Shown: positions 7,237 to 15,292, numbered from the stretch's first letter. The stretch is DNA of 64,000 nt from CAZKAP01 sp964552195 (GCA_964552195.1 CAZKFM010000005.1:124001-188000); one strand, 5' to 3'. Program-made: numbers and translations. The notes: generated from the letters alone by a model not told the origin.

Positions 7237-8877
7237 TCAGCGTCGATATATTCCGTTCTTTAAATTCAAAAAATCATTGGCTAAATAAGACCAGTAGATT
7301 TCTTGCCAAGTGTATAGATTATTGCCGGTCAGGCTCCCCCCTAAGTAATTACCGTTCGCGTCATAACTGCCGCCGGTTCGCTCTCGGTTGTCGAACGTCA
7401 TTCCATGTAAAACCACAAAATCAGGCTTTGTCGTTGCATCTGCCGCGCTATTTTTATCCAGGCCAACCAAATCCTCGAAGTTGTCTGCAATGTGATCCGA
7501 ATCCGTATCAGCCCAAATTAAAGCAGAGTTTTTTGTTGGAATATACCACGTGGACGGATCTGGATAGGAGCTAGGCCCGTTTTCTTTTGTTACTTCGTCC
7601 ACATATTTCTCGTCGAGAGAGTCACGAACGTCAGTGCCAAGGCCATCAGTTCCAGCTGACCTTGTATGTCCAACATGAGTTAACAGAGAGTCTTTCAGTT
7701 GATTGGCAGTCAGCAGTCCACCTGGGGCAAACTTTGCGCTTGATTGCCTGGTAGTTATAAAAAGAGAATCTACAAGAACGTTATTCTTGGTTGTGCCATC
7801 ATTACTAAAATAATATCTCCACAGGTCTTTTTGTGGATTTTGAGCGACACTTGTATTAAATCCTTCGATGATATTCCCGGTAGTGTATATACTGACCTCG
7901 TTTTCAAATGTTCGATTAGCATAAAGCCACTTGTTCGTAGCGTTAGGATTAGGAGTTAAGTTTCCCTGTATGGCTAGATTGGAGTGCCAATCGACTTTCA
8001 CATTTCCATTTACCCTCGATAACTGATAATTCCAGCTAGAGATAATGTTATTATAAGATTCCAAATATCCGCTATGTCCAGAAAAATTAGGGAACCTATG
8101 ACTAATGAGATGGATTACATTTCTCGCGTAAGTATAGTTTCCTACTGGCAGCGTAATATCCGTGTCGGTTTGGCTTGCGAAAATATGCCCTGTATTATGA
8201 TCGGGGTGTGCCTGAGCGATTAATGAATTAGCCAGCGTTCCCCTTTCTAATCCATCAATGGGAATGCCATAGTTTGCTAACTTTCTTGAATAAGTCGTGA
8301 AAATTTCGTCTTGTGCGTAAGACATACTCAGGTGGTCAACATAAAACCCCTTATCGATAACTTGAGTTTCCAGAATATCCTCTACGCTTGGGGTTCCTCC
8401 ATCTCCAAACCTAGATGTAAAATGTCGCATGATGAAGTTGTCTAAAAAAGCTCCGTTTTTACCAACATTCAATATCCGCAATCCTTTTATTTGTAATCCG
8501 TCTCCAGGCGCTGTTTGGCCTATTATTGTAAAATCAGCGGGGATGTCTTCGATAATTCCGAATTCATAATCTACAGTACCATCCACTTTAATTAGGATTA
8601 TTCTTGAGCCATGCGCTTCTAAAGCCCCTCGGAAAGTACCAGCTCCAGTACCCGTTGATTTAGAAGTTACTTCATAGATTGCGCCTCCGCGTCCCCCTTG
8701 TATGTAAGCTCCTTCTCCAAAAGCACCTGGAAAAGCTAAAAGCTCTCCGAGTACAATAGCGTCCGTTGAGGTTGAAACTGCTCCACCATCTTGGTTGGCT
8801 AAAACGTCTGGCAATTGCCCTTGCACAAAATGGACTAGGAAAGCATTTAGAAATATTATGATCAAGGTATTCTTCAT
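7237..8877 (-). CDS. Secreted pectate lyase-like protein (PL1-type beta-helix)
   Basis: 546 residues with a signal peptide (cut after about residue 20, VQGQ). The first 150 residues follow the Bacteroidota pectate lyase pattern: AFPGAFGEGAYIQGGRGG, then GTFRGALEA, ADFTIIGQTAPGDGLQIKG and IMRHFTSRFGD, all parts of a right-handed parallel beta-helix. Near the C-terminus DTDSDHIADNFE resembles a calcium-binding type-3 loop. There is no long type IX secretion sorting domain. Such proteins cut polygalacturonate or related polysaccharides outside the cell or in the periplasm. The gene is visibly richer in A+T than its housekeeping neighbours and sits between direct repeats, both signs of transfer. 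Catalytic Arg and Ca2+ ligands could not be assigned by eye. Confidence 0.8.
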   Translation of the reverse strand: MKNTLIIIFLNAFLVHFVQGQLPDVLANQDGGAVSTSTDAIVLGELLAFPGAFGEGAYIQGGRGGAIYEVTSKSTGTGAGTFRGALEAHGSRIILIKVDGTVDYEFGIIEDIPADFTIIGQTAPGDGLQIKGLRILNVGKNGAFLDNFIMRHFTSRFGDGGTPSVEDILETQVIDKGFYVDHLSMSYAQDEIFTTYSRKLANYGIPIDGLERGTLANSLIAQAHPDHNTGHIFASQTDTDITLPVGNYTYARNVIHLISHRFPNFSGHSGYLESYNNIISSWNYQLSRVNGNVKVDWHSNLAIQGNLTPNPNATNKWLYANRTFENEVSIYTTGNIIEGFNTSVAQNPQKDLWRYYFSNDGTTKNNVLVDSLFITTRQSSAKFAPGGLLTANQLKDSLLTHVGHTRSAGTDGLGTDVRDSLDEKYVDEVTKENGPSSYPDPSTWYIPTKNSALIWADTDSDHIADNFEDLVGLDKNSAADATTKPDFVVLHGMTFDNRERTGGSYDANGNYLGGSLTGNNLYTWQEIYWSYLANDFLNLKNGIYRR

Positions 8878-8895
8878 GACCTAAAAGTATGTAAC

Positions 8896-8926
8896 CCTGC
8901 CTGAAATCTAACAACCTGCCTGAAAT
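8896..8926. repeat. Two direct 12-base repeats upstream of the pectate lyase-like gene
   Basis: CCTGCCTGAAAT occurs at 8896-8907 and again at 8915-8926, 19 bases apart, 19 to 49 bases before the ATG at 8877. Spacing near two helical turns suits an operator, but no regulator is known. The remainder of 8927-9127 holds no gene I can support. Confidence 0.4.
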
Positions 8927-9127
8927 AAAACATTTTCTTAAGCCTGCTTTTCCTGCAGTAACTACATGGTTGCGTCCATACTATGTAGCAAGTGAAGCAA
9001 ATGCAGGGGGTTACAAAATCGTTCTTCTCTGCTTTGAGCTGGGCATCTACTTCTTCCAATTCTTGTGCCCTAGCTAATGTAACAGTTTTCCTACCTTACA
9101 TACTCATCAACCAAACTCGATCCAACT

Positions 9128-10135
9128 ATGTTCAAATTCTTCCGAAACATTAGAAAAGGGCTACTTAAAGAAAACAAGATGGGTAAGTACCTGGCTTATG
9201 CCATCGGGGAAATAGTACTTGTAGTTATAGGTATTCTTATTGCACTTCAATTGAATAATCTAAACGAGGAAAGGAAAAACCAAATCGCAGCTGAAGCTTA
9301 TTTGGAGAGCTTCCCAAAAGAAATTGAAGACAACATCTCGGTAATCAATAACTATTTAAAGGGTTATATGCGAAAAAGAATGAAGCCTCACGCCAGCGGC
9401 CGTTGGGATAAGAAGGCGTCTTTGGATTCGATTCTTGAAATATCCAATTTTGAAGAATTACTTCATTTCCGTTATTACCCAGGGGATGTGCTAGGATATA
9501 GAATCAATAAAACCGCGTATAACCAGCTGCTTATAAATGAAAATCTTCTGAGTGAGAAAGAAAAGGAAATTCTGGAGTCCGCTCATTTGGCGTTTCATGT
9601 CGATAATGTAAAGGTCCTTGAAGAGTACGAATCGATGAAGAGGTCCGCTCTTGTCTACGAGGAACTCCTGACCAAGAATATCAATCTCGAGTCTAACGAA
9701 AATGTAATAGACTCCTTGAAGTTTAGAAACTTTCTTCTTAAGGACTTTAGGTATCGAAATGCCTTCTTATCCATTTCTAGTCGACAGTACTACTATTTAA
9801 TGGCGATAATTGAACAGAGGGAAAATATTGCAAATTGCCTGAGGCGATTACGACAGATTCAAGGGCTGGGGCCATCCGATGTAGATCTAATTGAACCACA
9901 ATTTTTAGGAAAATACATATCTACCAAAAGTAAGTTCAGGGATACCATTGAGGTCAGGAACCCGGGGAATGATCCTTTAGAAGGTAACTCCGGCGTAAGC
10001 CCAAATTATCTTCGTTTTACACAACTCGATAGTACCTTGTTTATTAACCAATATGGATACTTCGAATTCGAACAAGACAGTGTGGGTGTTCGTATACTAG
10101 AGGACGATGGTGATATCTGGGTGAAGGTTGAATGA
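9128..10135 (+). CDS. DUF6090 family membrane-anchored protein, long form
   Basis: 335 residues, the longest family member here. The head (MFKFFRNIRKGLLKENKMGK) and span (about 24-44, IGEIVLVVIGILIALQLNNL) are standard. The outer region is about 290 residues and adds roughly 70 residues at the end (from about GPSDVDLIEPQF) that look like a small beta-rich domain, absent from the other copies. It lies within the repeat-flanked islet, divergent from the pectate lyase-like gene, and is A+T-rich like it. Function unknown. Confidence 0.85.
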   Translation: MFKFFRNIRKGLLKENKMGKYLAYAIGEIVLVVIGILIALQLNNLNEERKNQIAAEAYLESFPKEIEDNISVINNYLKGYMRKRMKPHASGRWDKKASLDSILEISNFEELLHFRYYPGDVLGYRINKTAYNQLLINENLLSEKEKEILESAHLAFHVDNVKVLEEYESMKRSALVYEELLTKNINLESNENVIDSLKFRNFLLKDFRYRNAFLSISSRQYYYLMAIIEQRENIANCLRRLRQIQGLGPSDVDLIEPQFLGKYISTKSKFRDTIEVRNPGNDPLEGNSGVSPNYLRFTQLDSTLFINQYGYFEFEQDSVGVRILEDDGDIWVKVE

Positions 10136-10256
10136 TTACATAAGACCATAGAACATATTGTGCATTCCAAAATCAATTCGTACACTTCTCCCCCTCATGA
10201 TGTAACCCTTTCCAAAAAAGTGAAGGCTTCATTCATAGAGGAAATGTCAAAACAAC

Positions 10257-10541
10257 GGCTTTGTATGCAAAGCAAAAAAAGTCGTAGAAGAAAATGCTCC
10301 TAAGACTCTGATAATCAAGTCGGGGTGACAGGATTCGCTCACTTGCGTTCGCGCTTCCTGTAGTGGGGGTGTTGCTCAACTAAATCCAGCTGCCGAGCTT
10401 CAGCTCGGTCTGTCTTTTTTGTTTGCTACCGGCTCGAAAGCAAGCTTTAAGACAATCCTAATTAATAACCAGGGAATCGTCTTGGGCAGGATTCGCTCAC
10501 TTGCGTTCGCGCTTCCTGTAGTGGGGGTGTTGCTCAACTAA
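10257..10541 (+). repeat. Right repeat array, with 158-base period, beside the assembly gap
   Basis: The 38-base core occurs at 10331-10368 and 10489-10526, a period of 158. After the first core come TTGCTCAACTAA and a 65-base block (10384-10448); after the second the sequence runs into Ns at exactly the same phase. The 65-base block reappears at 10642-10706 beyond the gap with one difference. Bases 10319-10337 are a copy, with one mismatch, of the 3' end of the tRNA-Pro gene (10762-10780) in the same orientation. Inside the block, CCGAGC-TTCA-GCTCGG followed by TCTGTCTTTTTT (10393-10420) would work as a terminator for plus-strand transcripts. The stretch 10136-10256 shows nothing else. Confidence 0.8.
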
Positions 10542-10641
10542 NNNNNNNNNNNNNNNNNNNNNNNNNNNNNNNNNNNNNNNNNNNNNNNNNNNNNNNNNNN
10601 NNNNNNNNNNNNNNNNNNNNNNNNNNNNNNNNNNNNNNNNN
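10542..10641. other. Assembly gap of 100 Ns
   Basis: Exactly 100 Ns, the conventional length for a gap of unknown size. The left flank ends ...CTCAACTAA and the right flank begins ATCCAGCTG, which abut without loss in the intact copy at 10375-10392. The gap therefore probably replaces one or more whole repeat units. Confidence 0.95.
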
Positions 10642-10706
10642 ATCCAGCTGCCGAGCTTCAGCTCGGTTTGTCTTTTTTGTTTGCTACCGGCTCGAAAGCA
10701 AGCTTT
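10642..10706 (+). repeat. Second copy of the 65-base block next to the gap
   Basis: Matches 10384-10448 with one difference (a T for a C after GCTCGG). Contains the same CCGAGC/GCTCGG hairpin and T run. Confidence 0.85.
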
Positions 10707-10721
10707 CAGCCGTTCGCAAAC

Positions 10722-10757
10722 AAAAAATCCAGCTTGCCTTCGGCTAAGCTGGATTTT
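10722..10757 (-). terminator. Terminator of the tRNA-Ser/tRNA-Pro transcript
   Basis: AAAATCCAGCTT (10724-10735) pairs with AAGCTGGATTTT (10746-10757), with an inner GCC/GGC and a TTC loop. On the minus strand it is followed by a run of Ts, just past the tRNA-Pro CCA end. Confidence 0.8.
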
Positions 10758-10759
10758 GT

Positions 10760-10837
10760 TGGTCGGGGTGGCAGGATTCGAACCTGCGACCTCCTGCTCC
10801 CAAAGCAGGCGCGATAACCGGGCTACGCTACACCCCG
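10760..10837 (-). tRNA. tRNA-Pro, anticodon TGG, with encoded CCA
   Basis: The minus strand gives a full cloverleaf: acceptor CGGGGTG/CACCCCG, anticodon stem CCTGC/GCAGG around loop TTTGGGA (anticodon TGG), T arm GCAGG-TTCGAAT-CCTGC, discriminator A and encoded CCA (10760-10762). It reads all CCN codons or the A/G-ending ones, according to wobble modification. Fragments of its 3' end recur in the adjacent repeats, as at tRNA integration sites. Confidence 0.97.
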
Positions 10838-10844
10838 TGACCTT

Positions 10845-10931
10845 TGGCGGAGAGACTGGGACTCGAACCCAGGCAGCACTTACGCGCTGACAGATTAGCA
10901 ATCTGCTCCGTTACCACTCCGGCACCTCTCC
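10845..10931 (-). tRNA. tRNA-Ser, anticodon GCT, with encoded CCA
   Basis: Class II tRNA of 87 nt with acceptor GGAGAGG/CTCTCC, anticodon loop TTGCTAA (anticodon GCT, codons AGC/AGU), a long variable arm (CAGCGCGTAAGTGCTG) and TTCGAGT in the T loop; CCA is encoded at 10845-10847. It is seven bases upstream of tRNA-Pro and shares its transcript. The 154 bases between it and the next gene show no other feature. Confidence 0.96.
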
Positions 10932-11085
10932 TGAATTTCATTAAGTTAAGATCGATAAGCACTGATCGATCCGGTACTGCCTCACATAAAAGGCGGGTGC
11001 AAAAATACTTTTTACCCCGGACGCTCGCAACAATTTCATCAAATAATCAACTCGGGCAACATACTCTTCCAGCGAGCTCAAGGTT

Positions 11086-13131
11086 CTACTCCGGGTACTC
11101 CACCCGCAGGTGGTAGATATTGGTCAGCTTCTGCTTCAGGACTTTTTTCACCTGTTCGATTTCCTTAAAGGTGATGTCGGCATTCATAAACTGGTTGGCC
11201 TGCATCTGGCCGTTCACGATCTTCTCCACGAAGTCGTCGATCATGGCATAGGTGGGCGATTTAAGGCTCTTGCTGGCAGCTTCGACCGAGTCGGCCATCA
11301 TCAGTATGGCCGTTTCCTTGGAAAATGGTATGGGTCCGGGATAGCGGAAATCCGCTTCTTCCGTATTTTCATCGATGTCCTTCTGCTTCTTGTAGAAATA
11401 GTACACCAGACTGGTTCCGTGATGAGTACGCAGGAAGTCAATGATCCGGTCGGGCAGCCGGTATTTACGGGCAATCTCAATACCCTTGATCACGTGGTCC
11501 AGGATGATACGCGCACTCTCCTTGGGGGGCAGGTCATCGTGGGGATTGATGTTGGTGGTCTGGTTCTCTGTGAAATACGGGGGGTTAGTCAGCTTGCCAA
11601 TGTCGTGATACAAGGCTCCCACCCGGGTCAGCAGTGCATTGGCACCGATTTCGTTGGCCGCCGCTTCCGCCAGGTTGGCCACCTGCAGGGAGTGGTGGAA
11701 GGTTCCCGGTGCGGCATCCGACAACCTCTTGAGCAATTCGCTGTTGGTGTCGGAAAGCTCGAGCAGGGAACTGTCCGAGGTCAGACCGAATATGCGTTCG
11801 TAGCCGTATATGAGCGGGAGTACGAACAGGGTAAACATGCCATTGACAATAAAAGTCAGAAATACGGGCCACTTCTCGAAGAGATTGTTCAGGGTACCCT
11901 CATTTATGGTGTGAAAGGCCAGGTAACCGATCAGGTAAATCACGGTAATCTGCCCTACGGCGATAAACAGATTGGCACGCTTGTAGAGCTCGGTCACCCC
12001 TAATATGGTCACGATACCGGCGACCAGCTGCAGGAAGATGTATTCGAAACTGTTGGGGACCACGAAGCCGAGTATAAGCAGGGTGATCACATGTACGAAG
12101 AGTCCCAGGCGGGCATCGAAGAAATTCTTGAGCACCAGGGGCATTATGCAGAGGGGTACGGCATAGACGAAGTCCACCCTCCAGTTGATCACCGCCGTGG
12201 TGGCCAGGACCATCAGTATAATATTCATCAGGATAAAGGTGATCCGGTTGTTGTCCTTATAGATATGAGGGCGATAGCGCTCCAGGAACAGGTACAGCAT
12301 CATCAGCACCAGGGCGACCAGTATGCCGTATCCGACGAGGATCAGCCGCTGGTTGTTGCCCTTGTAGAGTTCGGATTCATACTCGAGCCGTATGGATTCC
12401 AGCTTGCGGAACTGCTCCGGGGTAACGTTGGTACCCTTTCGGATAATAGATGCCCCCTGAAGGACTGAACCACGGGTCTGGGAAATGTCCGAACGCACCT
12501 CGTTGTAGATCTGTTCGGTCAGTTCCTGATCATAGAGGGCATTGGGCTGCATGATCTCCTTGAGATAATCGATCAGCAAATCCTCTCCCCTGCTTCCGGG
12601 CACATCGGCGAAGAACCCTCCGAGTACGGCATCGATGTTACCGGGGTACACTATGGCTTCCTTAAGTAAGGGTATGGCCTTGGTATCTTTTATTAGATTG
12701 ATATTGCGACCGGGAGGTGGTTTCTCGAAATAGCCGTTGGGATAGATGCGCTGTATGGCCGACTGTCCGGCATCGAAGAGTTCGCCCTTGCGGCGGTTGT
12801 CTAGGTTGCTCAGGTCGAAACGCTGTTCGAAGGTCTCGTTGAAGGTCTTTAGTACCTCATCAAATATCCCTTCGTCGTACTGATAGTAGAATGTTTTCCC
12901 TTCTTCCAGTTCCTGCAGTTCCTTCTCGATCTCCTCGGGTGATTTCCTAAGGGCAAAATCGAAAGGGGCATAGTAATCCTCGTACTGCCAGGGTCTGCCC
13001 AGGCTGTATTCATACTTAAATTTCCCTCCCTGGGGAAATAGGCTGATGATGACCACCAGGGATACGATGTACAGGAAATACCGGTAAATACGGGACTGGT
13101 GCTTAAGAAGATATTCGATGATTCGAGCCAT
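11086..13131 (-). CDS. pgpH: 7TM-HD phosphohydrolase, c-di-AMP phosphodiesterase PgpH type
   Basis: 681 residues in the PgpH order: an N-terminal membrane span (about 17-33), a large periplasmic domain to about residue 265, seven or so membrane spans (about 270-455), then a cytoplasmic HD domain with the HDIG motif ALYHDIGKLTNPPYF and downstream histidines (LDHVIKGIEIARKY, FLRTHHGT). Proteins of this design hydrolyse cyclic di-AMP to pApA and so control turgor and cell-wall homeostasis. It stands alone between the tRNAs and the divergent thiolase gene. The family is certain; the nucleotide is taken from characterised PgpH proteins. Confidence 0.9.
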   Translation of the reverse strand: MARIIEYLLKHQSRIYRYFLYIVSLVVIISLFPQGGKFKYEYSLGRPWQYEDYYAPFDFALRKSPEEIEKELQELEEGKTFYYQYDEGIFDEVLKTFNETFEQRFDLSNLDNRRKGELFDAGQSAIQRIYPNGYFEKPPPGRNINLIKDTKAIPLLKEAIVYPGNIDAVLGGFFADVPGSRGEDLLIDYLKEIMQPNALYDQELTEQIYNEVRSDISQTRGSVLQGASIIRKGTNVTPEQFRKLESIRLEYESELYKGNNQRLILVGYGILVALVLMMLYLFLERYRPHIYKDNNRITFILMNIILMVLATTAVINWRVDFVYAVPLCIMPLVLKNFFDARLGLFVHVITLLILGFVVPNSFEYIFLQLVAGIVTILGVTELYKRANLFIAVGQITVIYLIGYLAFHTINEGTLNNLFEKWPVFLTFIVNGMFTLFVLPLIYGYERIFGLTSDSSLLELSDTNSELLKRLSDAAPGTFHHSLQVANLAEAAANEIGANALLTRVGALYHDIGKLTNPPYFTENQTTNINPHDDLPPKESARIILDHVIKGIEIARKYRLPDRIIDFLRTHHGTSLVYYFYKKQKDIDENTEEADFRYPGPIPFSKETAILMMADSVEAASKSLKSPTYAMIDDFVEKIVNGQMQANQFMNADITFKEIEQVKKVLKQKLTNIYHLRVEYPE

Positions 13132-13229
13132 AATACCTATAGGGGCTCAAAATTAGACAATTAAGGCTTTACAGCCGAAAGCAGCGGGCCCCGCCAGACT
13201 CAAAGGTAAGCCGAGCCTCGATTTTTCCG

Positions 13230-13237
13230 TAATTTTG
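13230..13237 (+). promoter_or_regulatory. Promoter -7 box of the thiolase gene
   Basis: TAATTTTG fits TAnnTTTG exactly, 18 bases before the ATG at 13256. No good -33 TTG at the right distance. Confidence 0.45.
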
Positions 13238-13255
13238 AAGGCAAAATAGCATACC

Positions 13256-14428
13256 ATGAAGGAAGTTGTCATTACCGCCGCCGTGCGTACCCCCATAGGA
13301 AGTTTCCTCGGACAATTCGCCCAGGTTCCTGCCACCGATCTAGGGGCGGCAGCCATACGGGCCGCCCTGGAAAAGTCTTCCCTGAAGCCCGAGCAGGTGA
13401 ATGAAGTGTATATGGGCCAGGTGGTTCAGGCAGGCTGTGGTCAGGCGCCGGCACGACAGGCGGCTCTTAAGGCCGGCATACCCGATAACGTACCCTGTAC
13501 TACGGTAAACAAGGTATGCGCCTCGGGAATGAAGTCCATCATGTTCGCAGCCCAGTCGATTGCCCTGGGCGATAACGAGGTGGTGATCGCCGGTGGCATG
13601 GAGAACATGAGTCAGATTCCGCACTATATGCATCTGCGTCAGGGTACCAAGTTTGGTTCTGCCGAAATGGTGGACGGCATGCAGAAAGACGGATTGGTGG
13701 ATGCCTACGACCAGCAGGCCATGGGAGTATGCGCGGACCTCTGCGCCACAGAGCACGAGTTCACCAGAGAAGAGCAGGATCAGTTCGCCATACAGTCGTA
13801 CACCCGTTCGGCCGAAGCCTGGTCTACGGGGAAATTCGCGGACGAAGTCATACCCGTTTCCGTACCTCAGCGCAAAGGTGACCCCCTGGTCATCTCCGAG
13901 GACGAGGAGTACAAGCGGGTTTCCTTCGATAAGGTGCCTCAGCTGAGACCGTCCTTCACCAAAGAAGGTACGGTTACCGCGGCCAACGCCTCCACCATTA
14001 ACGACGGTGCCGCGGCCCTGGTTCTCATGAGCCGCGAGAAGGCGGAGGAACTCGGGTTGGAAATCCTGGCTGTCGTGAAGAGTTATGCCGATGCCGCCCA
14101 GGAACCCAAATGGTTTACCACGGCTCCTGCCAAGGCCGTACCCAAGGCACTCGCTAAGGCTGGCCTGGACCTGGCCGACGTGGACTACGTGGAACTCAAC
14201 GAGGCCTTTTCCGTGGTGGGGCTGGCCAACATAAAACTGCTGGGGCTAAATCCCGAAATCGTCAATGTACATGGAGGGGCTGTTTCTCTTGGGCATCCTC
14301 TGGGTTGCTCCGGTGCGCGAATCACGGTGACCCTATTGCACGTGCTGCGCCAGCATAACGGAAAGTACGGAGTCGCCGGAATATGCAACGGCGGTGGCGG
14401 AGCATCCGCCATCGTCCTTGAACGCTAA
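13256..14428 (+). CDS. Acetyl-CoA C-acyltransferase (thiolase)
   Basis: 390 residues, full-length thiolase II. The nucleophile Cys88 is in VNKVCASGM, the His in NVHGGAVSLGHPLGCSGAR and the second catalytic Cys in GICNGGGGASA. It joins two acetyl-CoA molecules or cleaves 3-ketoacyl-CoA; the length and motifs fit the acetyl-CoA acetyltransferase (AtoB/PhaA) branch, but no beta-oxidation or ketone-body gene is next to it. The following NlpC/P60-like gene begins 8 bases downstream and is probably co-transcribed. Confidence 0.92.
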   Translation: MKEVVITAAVRTPIGSFLGQFAQVPATDLGAAAIRAALEKSSLKPEQVNEVYMGQVVQAGCGQAPARQAALKAGIPDNVPCTTVNKVCASGMKSIMFAAQSIALGDNEVVIAGGMENMSQIPHYMHLRQGTKFGSAEMVDGMQKDGLVDAYDQQAMGVCADLCATEHEFTREEQDQFAIQSYTRSAEAWSTGKFADEVIPVSVPQRKGDPLVISEDEEYKRVSFDKVPQLRPSFTKEGTVTAANASTINDGAAALVLMSREKAEELGLEILAVVKSYADAAQEPKWFTTAPAKAVPKALAKAGLDLADVDYVELNEAFSVVGLANIKLLGLNPEIVNVHGGAVSLGHPLGCSGARITVTLLHVLRQHNGKYGVAGICNGGGGASAIVLER

Positions 14429-14436
14429 ACGAATAG

Positions 14437-15222
14437 GTGAAGAAGAAGCATTCCTACGGAATCACCCTGCTGAGTGTCGTTTCCCTCTACCACGAACCCG
14501 GTGCCGAAAGTCCGCTGCTGGTGCAGTTGCTTTGTGGCACGCACTTTCGTATCAAAGAAAGGAGATCCCGCTTCAGTCGTGTGGAACTGGAGGAATCCTC
14601 CCTGCAGGGTTGGATCCGAAACAATCAGTATACCACGGTTGAGGAGGAGTTCTTTACCCACCACTGCCTGAATAAAGAGCGCCGCTATTCCAATGATTTG
14701 ATTGGGCACGGCATCATGCCCCAGAACGGTCAGTTGGTTCCCCTGCTCATGGGCTCACGGGTCGATTTTCTTCAGGAACTGGGACTGGAATACGAGGGAG
14801 AAACCGTATCGGTACCCACCTTGGAAAAATCCGAAGCTATCCGTAAGCACCTTGTGGATAGTGCCCTTACTTTTCTTAAGGCGCCGGAATTTATAGGTGG
14901 CCGTACCCCCTTCGGCATAGATGCCCCTGGACTGGTCCAATTGGTCTATCGTATCTACGGGATATCCCTCCCCTTCGCGGCACGGGAACAGGCCCGGAAA
15001 GGGGAAGTGCTGAGTTTTTTGGAGGAAAGCCAGCCAGGAGACCTGGCTTATTGCGAATCCAAGGGAGGGGACATCAGCCATGTCGGAATTCTTCTGGGCA
15101 ATAACTACATCCTGCATACACACGGTCAGGTACGGGTGGACCGCATCGACCATACCGGTATCTTCGACGTTCAACGACGCCGCTACTCCCATACCCTACG
15201 GGTGATCAAGACCCTGCTGTAG
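14437..15222 (+). CDS. NlpC/P60-like protein lacking the catalytic cysteine
   Basis: 261 residues from a GTG start 8 bases after the thiolase gene. The N-terminal 70 residues resemble an SH3-type domain (LVQLLCGTHFRIKER ... GWIRNNQY). The C-terminal half is an NlpC/P60 domain, which in active members has a DCSG motif and cleaves peptidoglycan peptides. Here that motif is DAPG (residues 162-165): Ala163 stands where the nucleophilic Cys belongs, and the usual WGG just before it is IGG. The His region is kept (ISHVGILLGNNYILHTHGQVRVD, His215). It is thus probably a non-catalytic wall-binding or regulatory paralogue. There is no signal peptide. A compact terminator follows. Confidence 0.82.
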   Translation: MKKKHSYGITLLSVVSLYHEPGAESPLLVQLLCGTHFRIKERRSRFSRVELEESSLQGWIRNNQYTTVEEEFFTHHCLNKERRYSNDLIGHGIMPQNGQLVPLLMGSRVDFLQELGLEYEGETVSVPTLEKSEAIRKHLVDSALTFLKAPEFIGGRTPFGIDAPGLVQLVYRIYGISLPFAAREQARKGEVLSFLEESQPGDLAYCESKGGDISHVGILLGNNYILHTHGQVRVDRIDHTGIFDVQRRRYSHTLRVIKTLL

Positions 15223-15231
15223 AACGTCAAA

Positions 15232-15268
15232 AAAAGGGAGCAAAACCCGCAGGCTCTGCTCCCTTTTC
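15232..15268. terminator. Bidirectional terminator between converging genes
   Basis: AAAAGGGAGCA (15232-15242) pairs with TGCTCCCTTTT (15257-15267), with A and T runs on the two sides. It serves the NlpC/P60-like gene on the plus strand and the TPR gene on the minus strand. Confidence 0.85.
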
Positions 15269-15292
15269 TGAAAAAGGAAATGGAAAAATTCC

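Noticed and set aside
8874..9059. 61-codon minus-strand frame upstream of the pectate lyase-like gene
   Set aside because: Its first residues look weakly coding (QELEEVDAQLKAEK), but it overlaps the pectate lyase start and then turns Cys-rich and irregular. At most a relic; not enough to call a gene.
10331..10706. Possible CRISPR array
   Set aside because: Only two cores at 158-base spacing plus a third block; units are long and identical throughout, with no short unique spacers and no cas genes.
10497..11116. Open frames across the tRNA region (10497-10901 minus, 10681-10890 plus, 10844-11116 plus)
   Set aside because: They are read through the tRNA-Pro and tRNA-Ser genes, the repeats and the N gap. 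Peptides such as GVAGFEPATSCSQ are the well-known false translation of tRNA genes.
11110..12003. 297-codon plus-strand frame opposite pgpH
   Set aside because: Antisense shadow of a clear membrane-HD protein gene.
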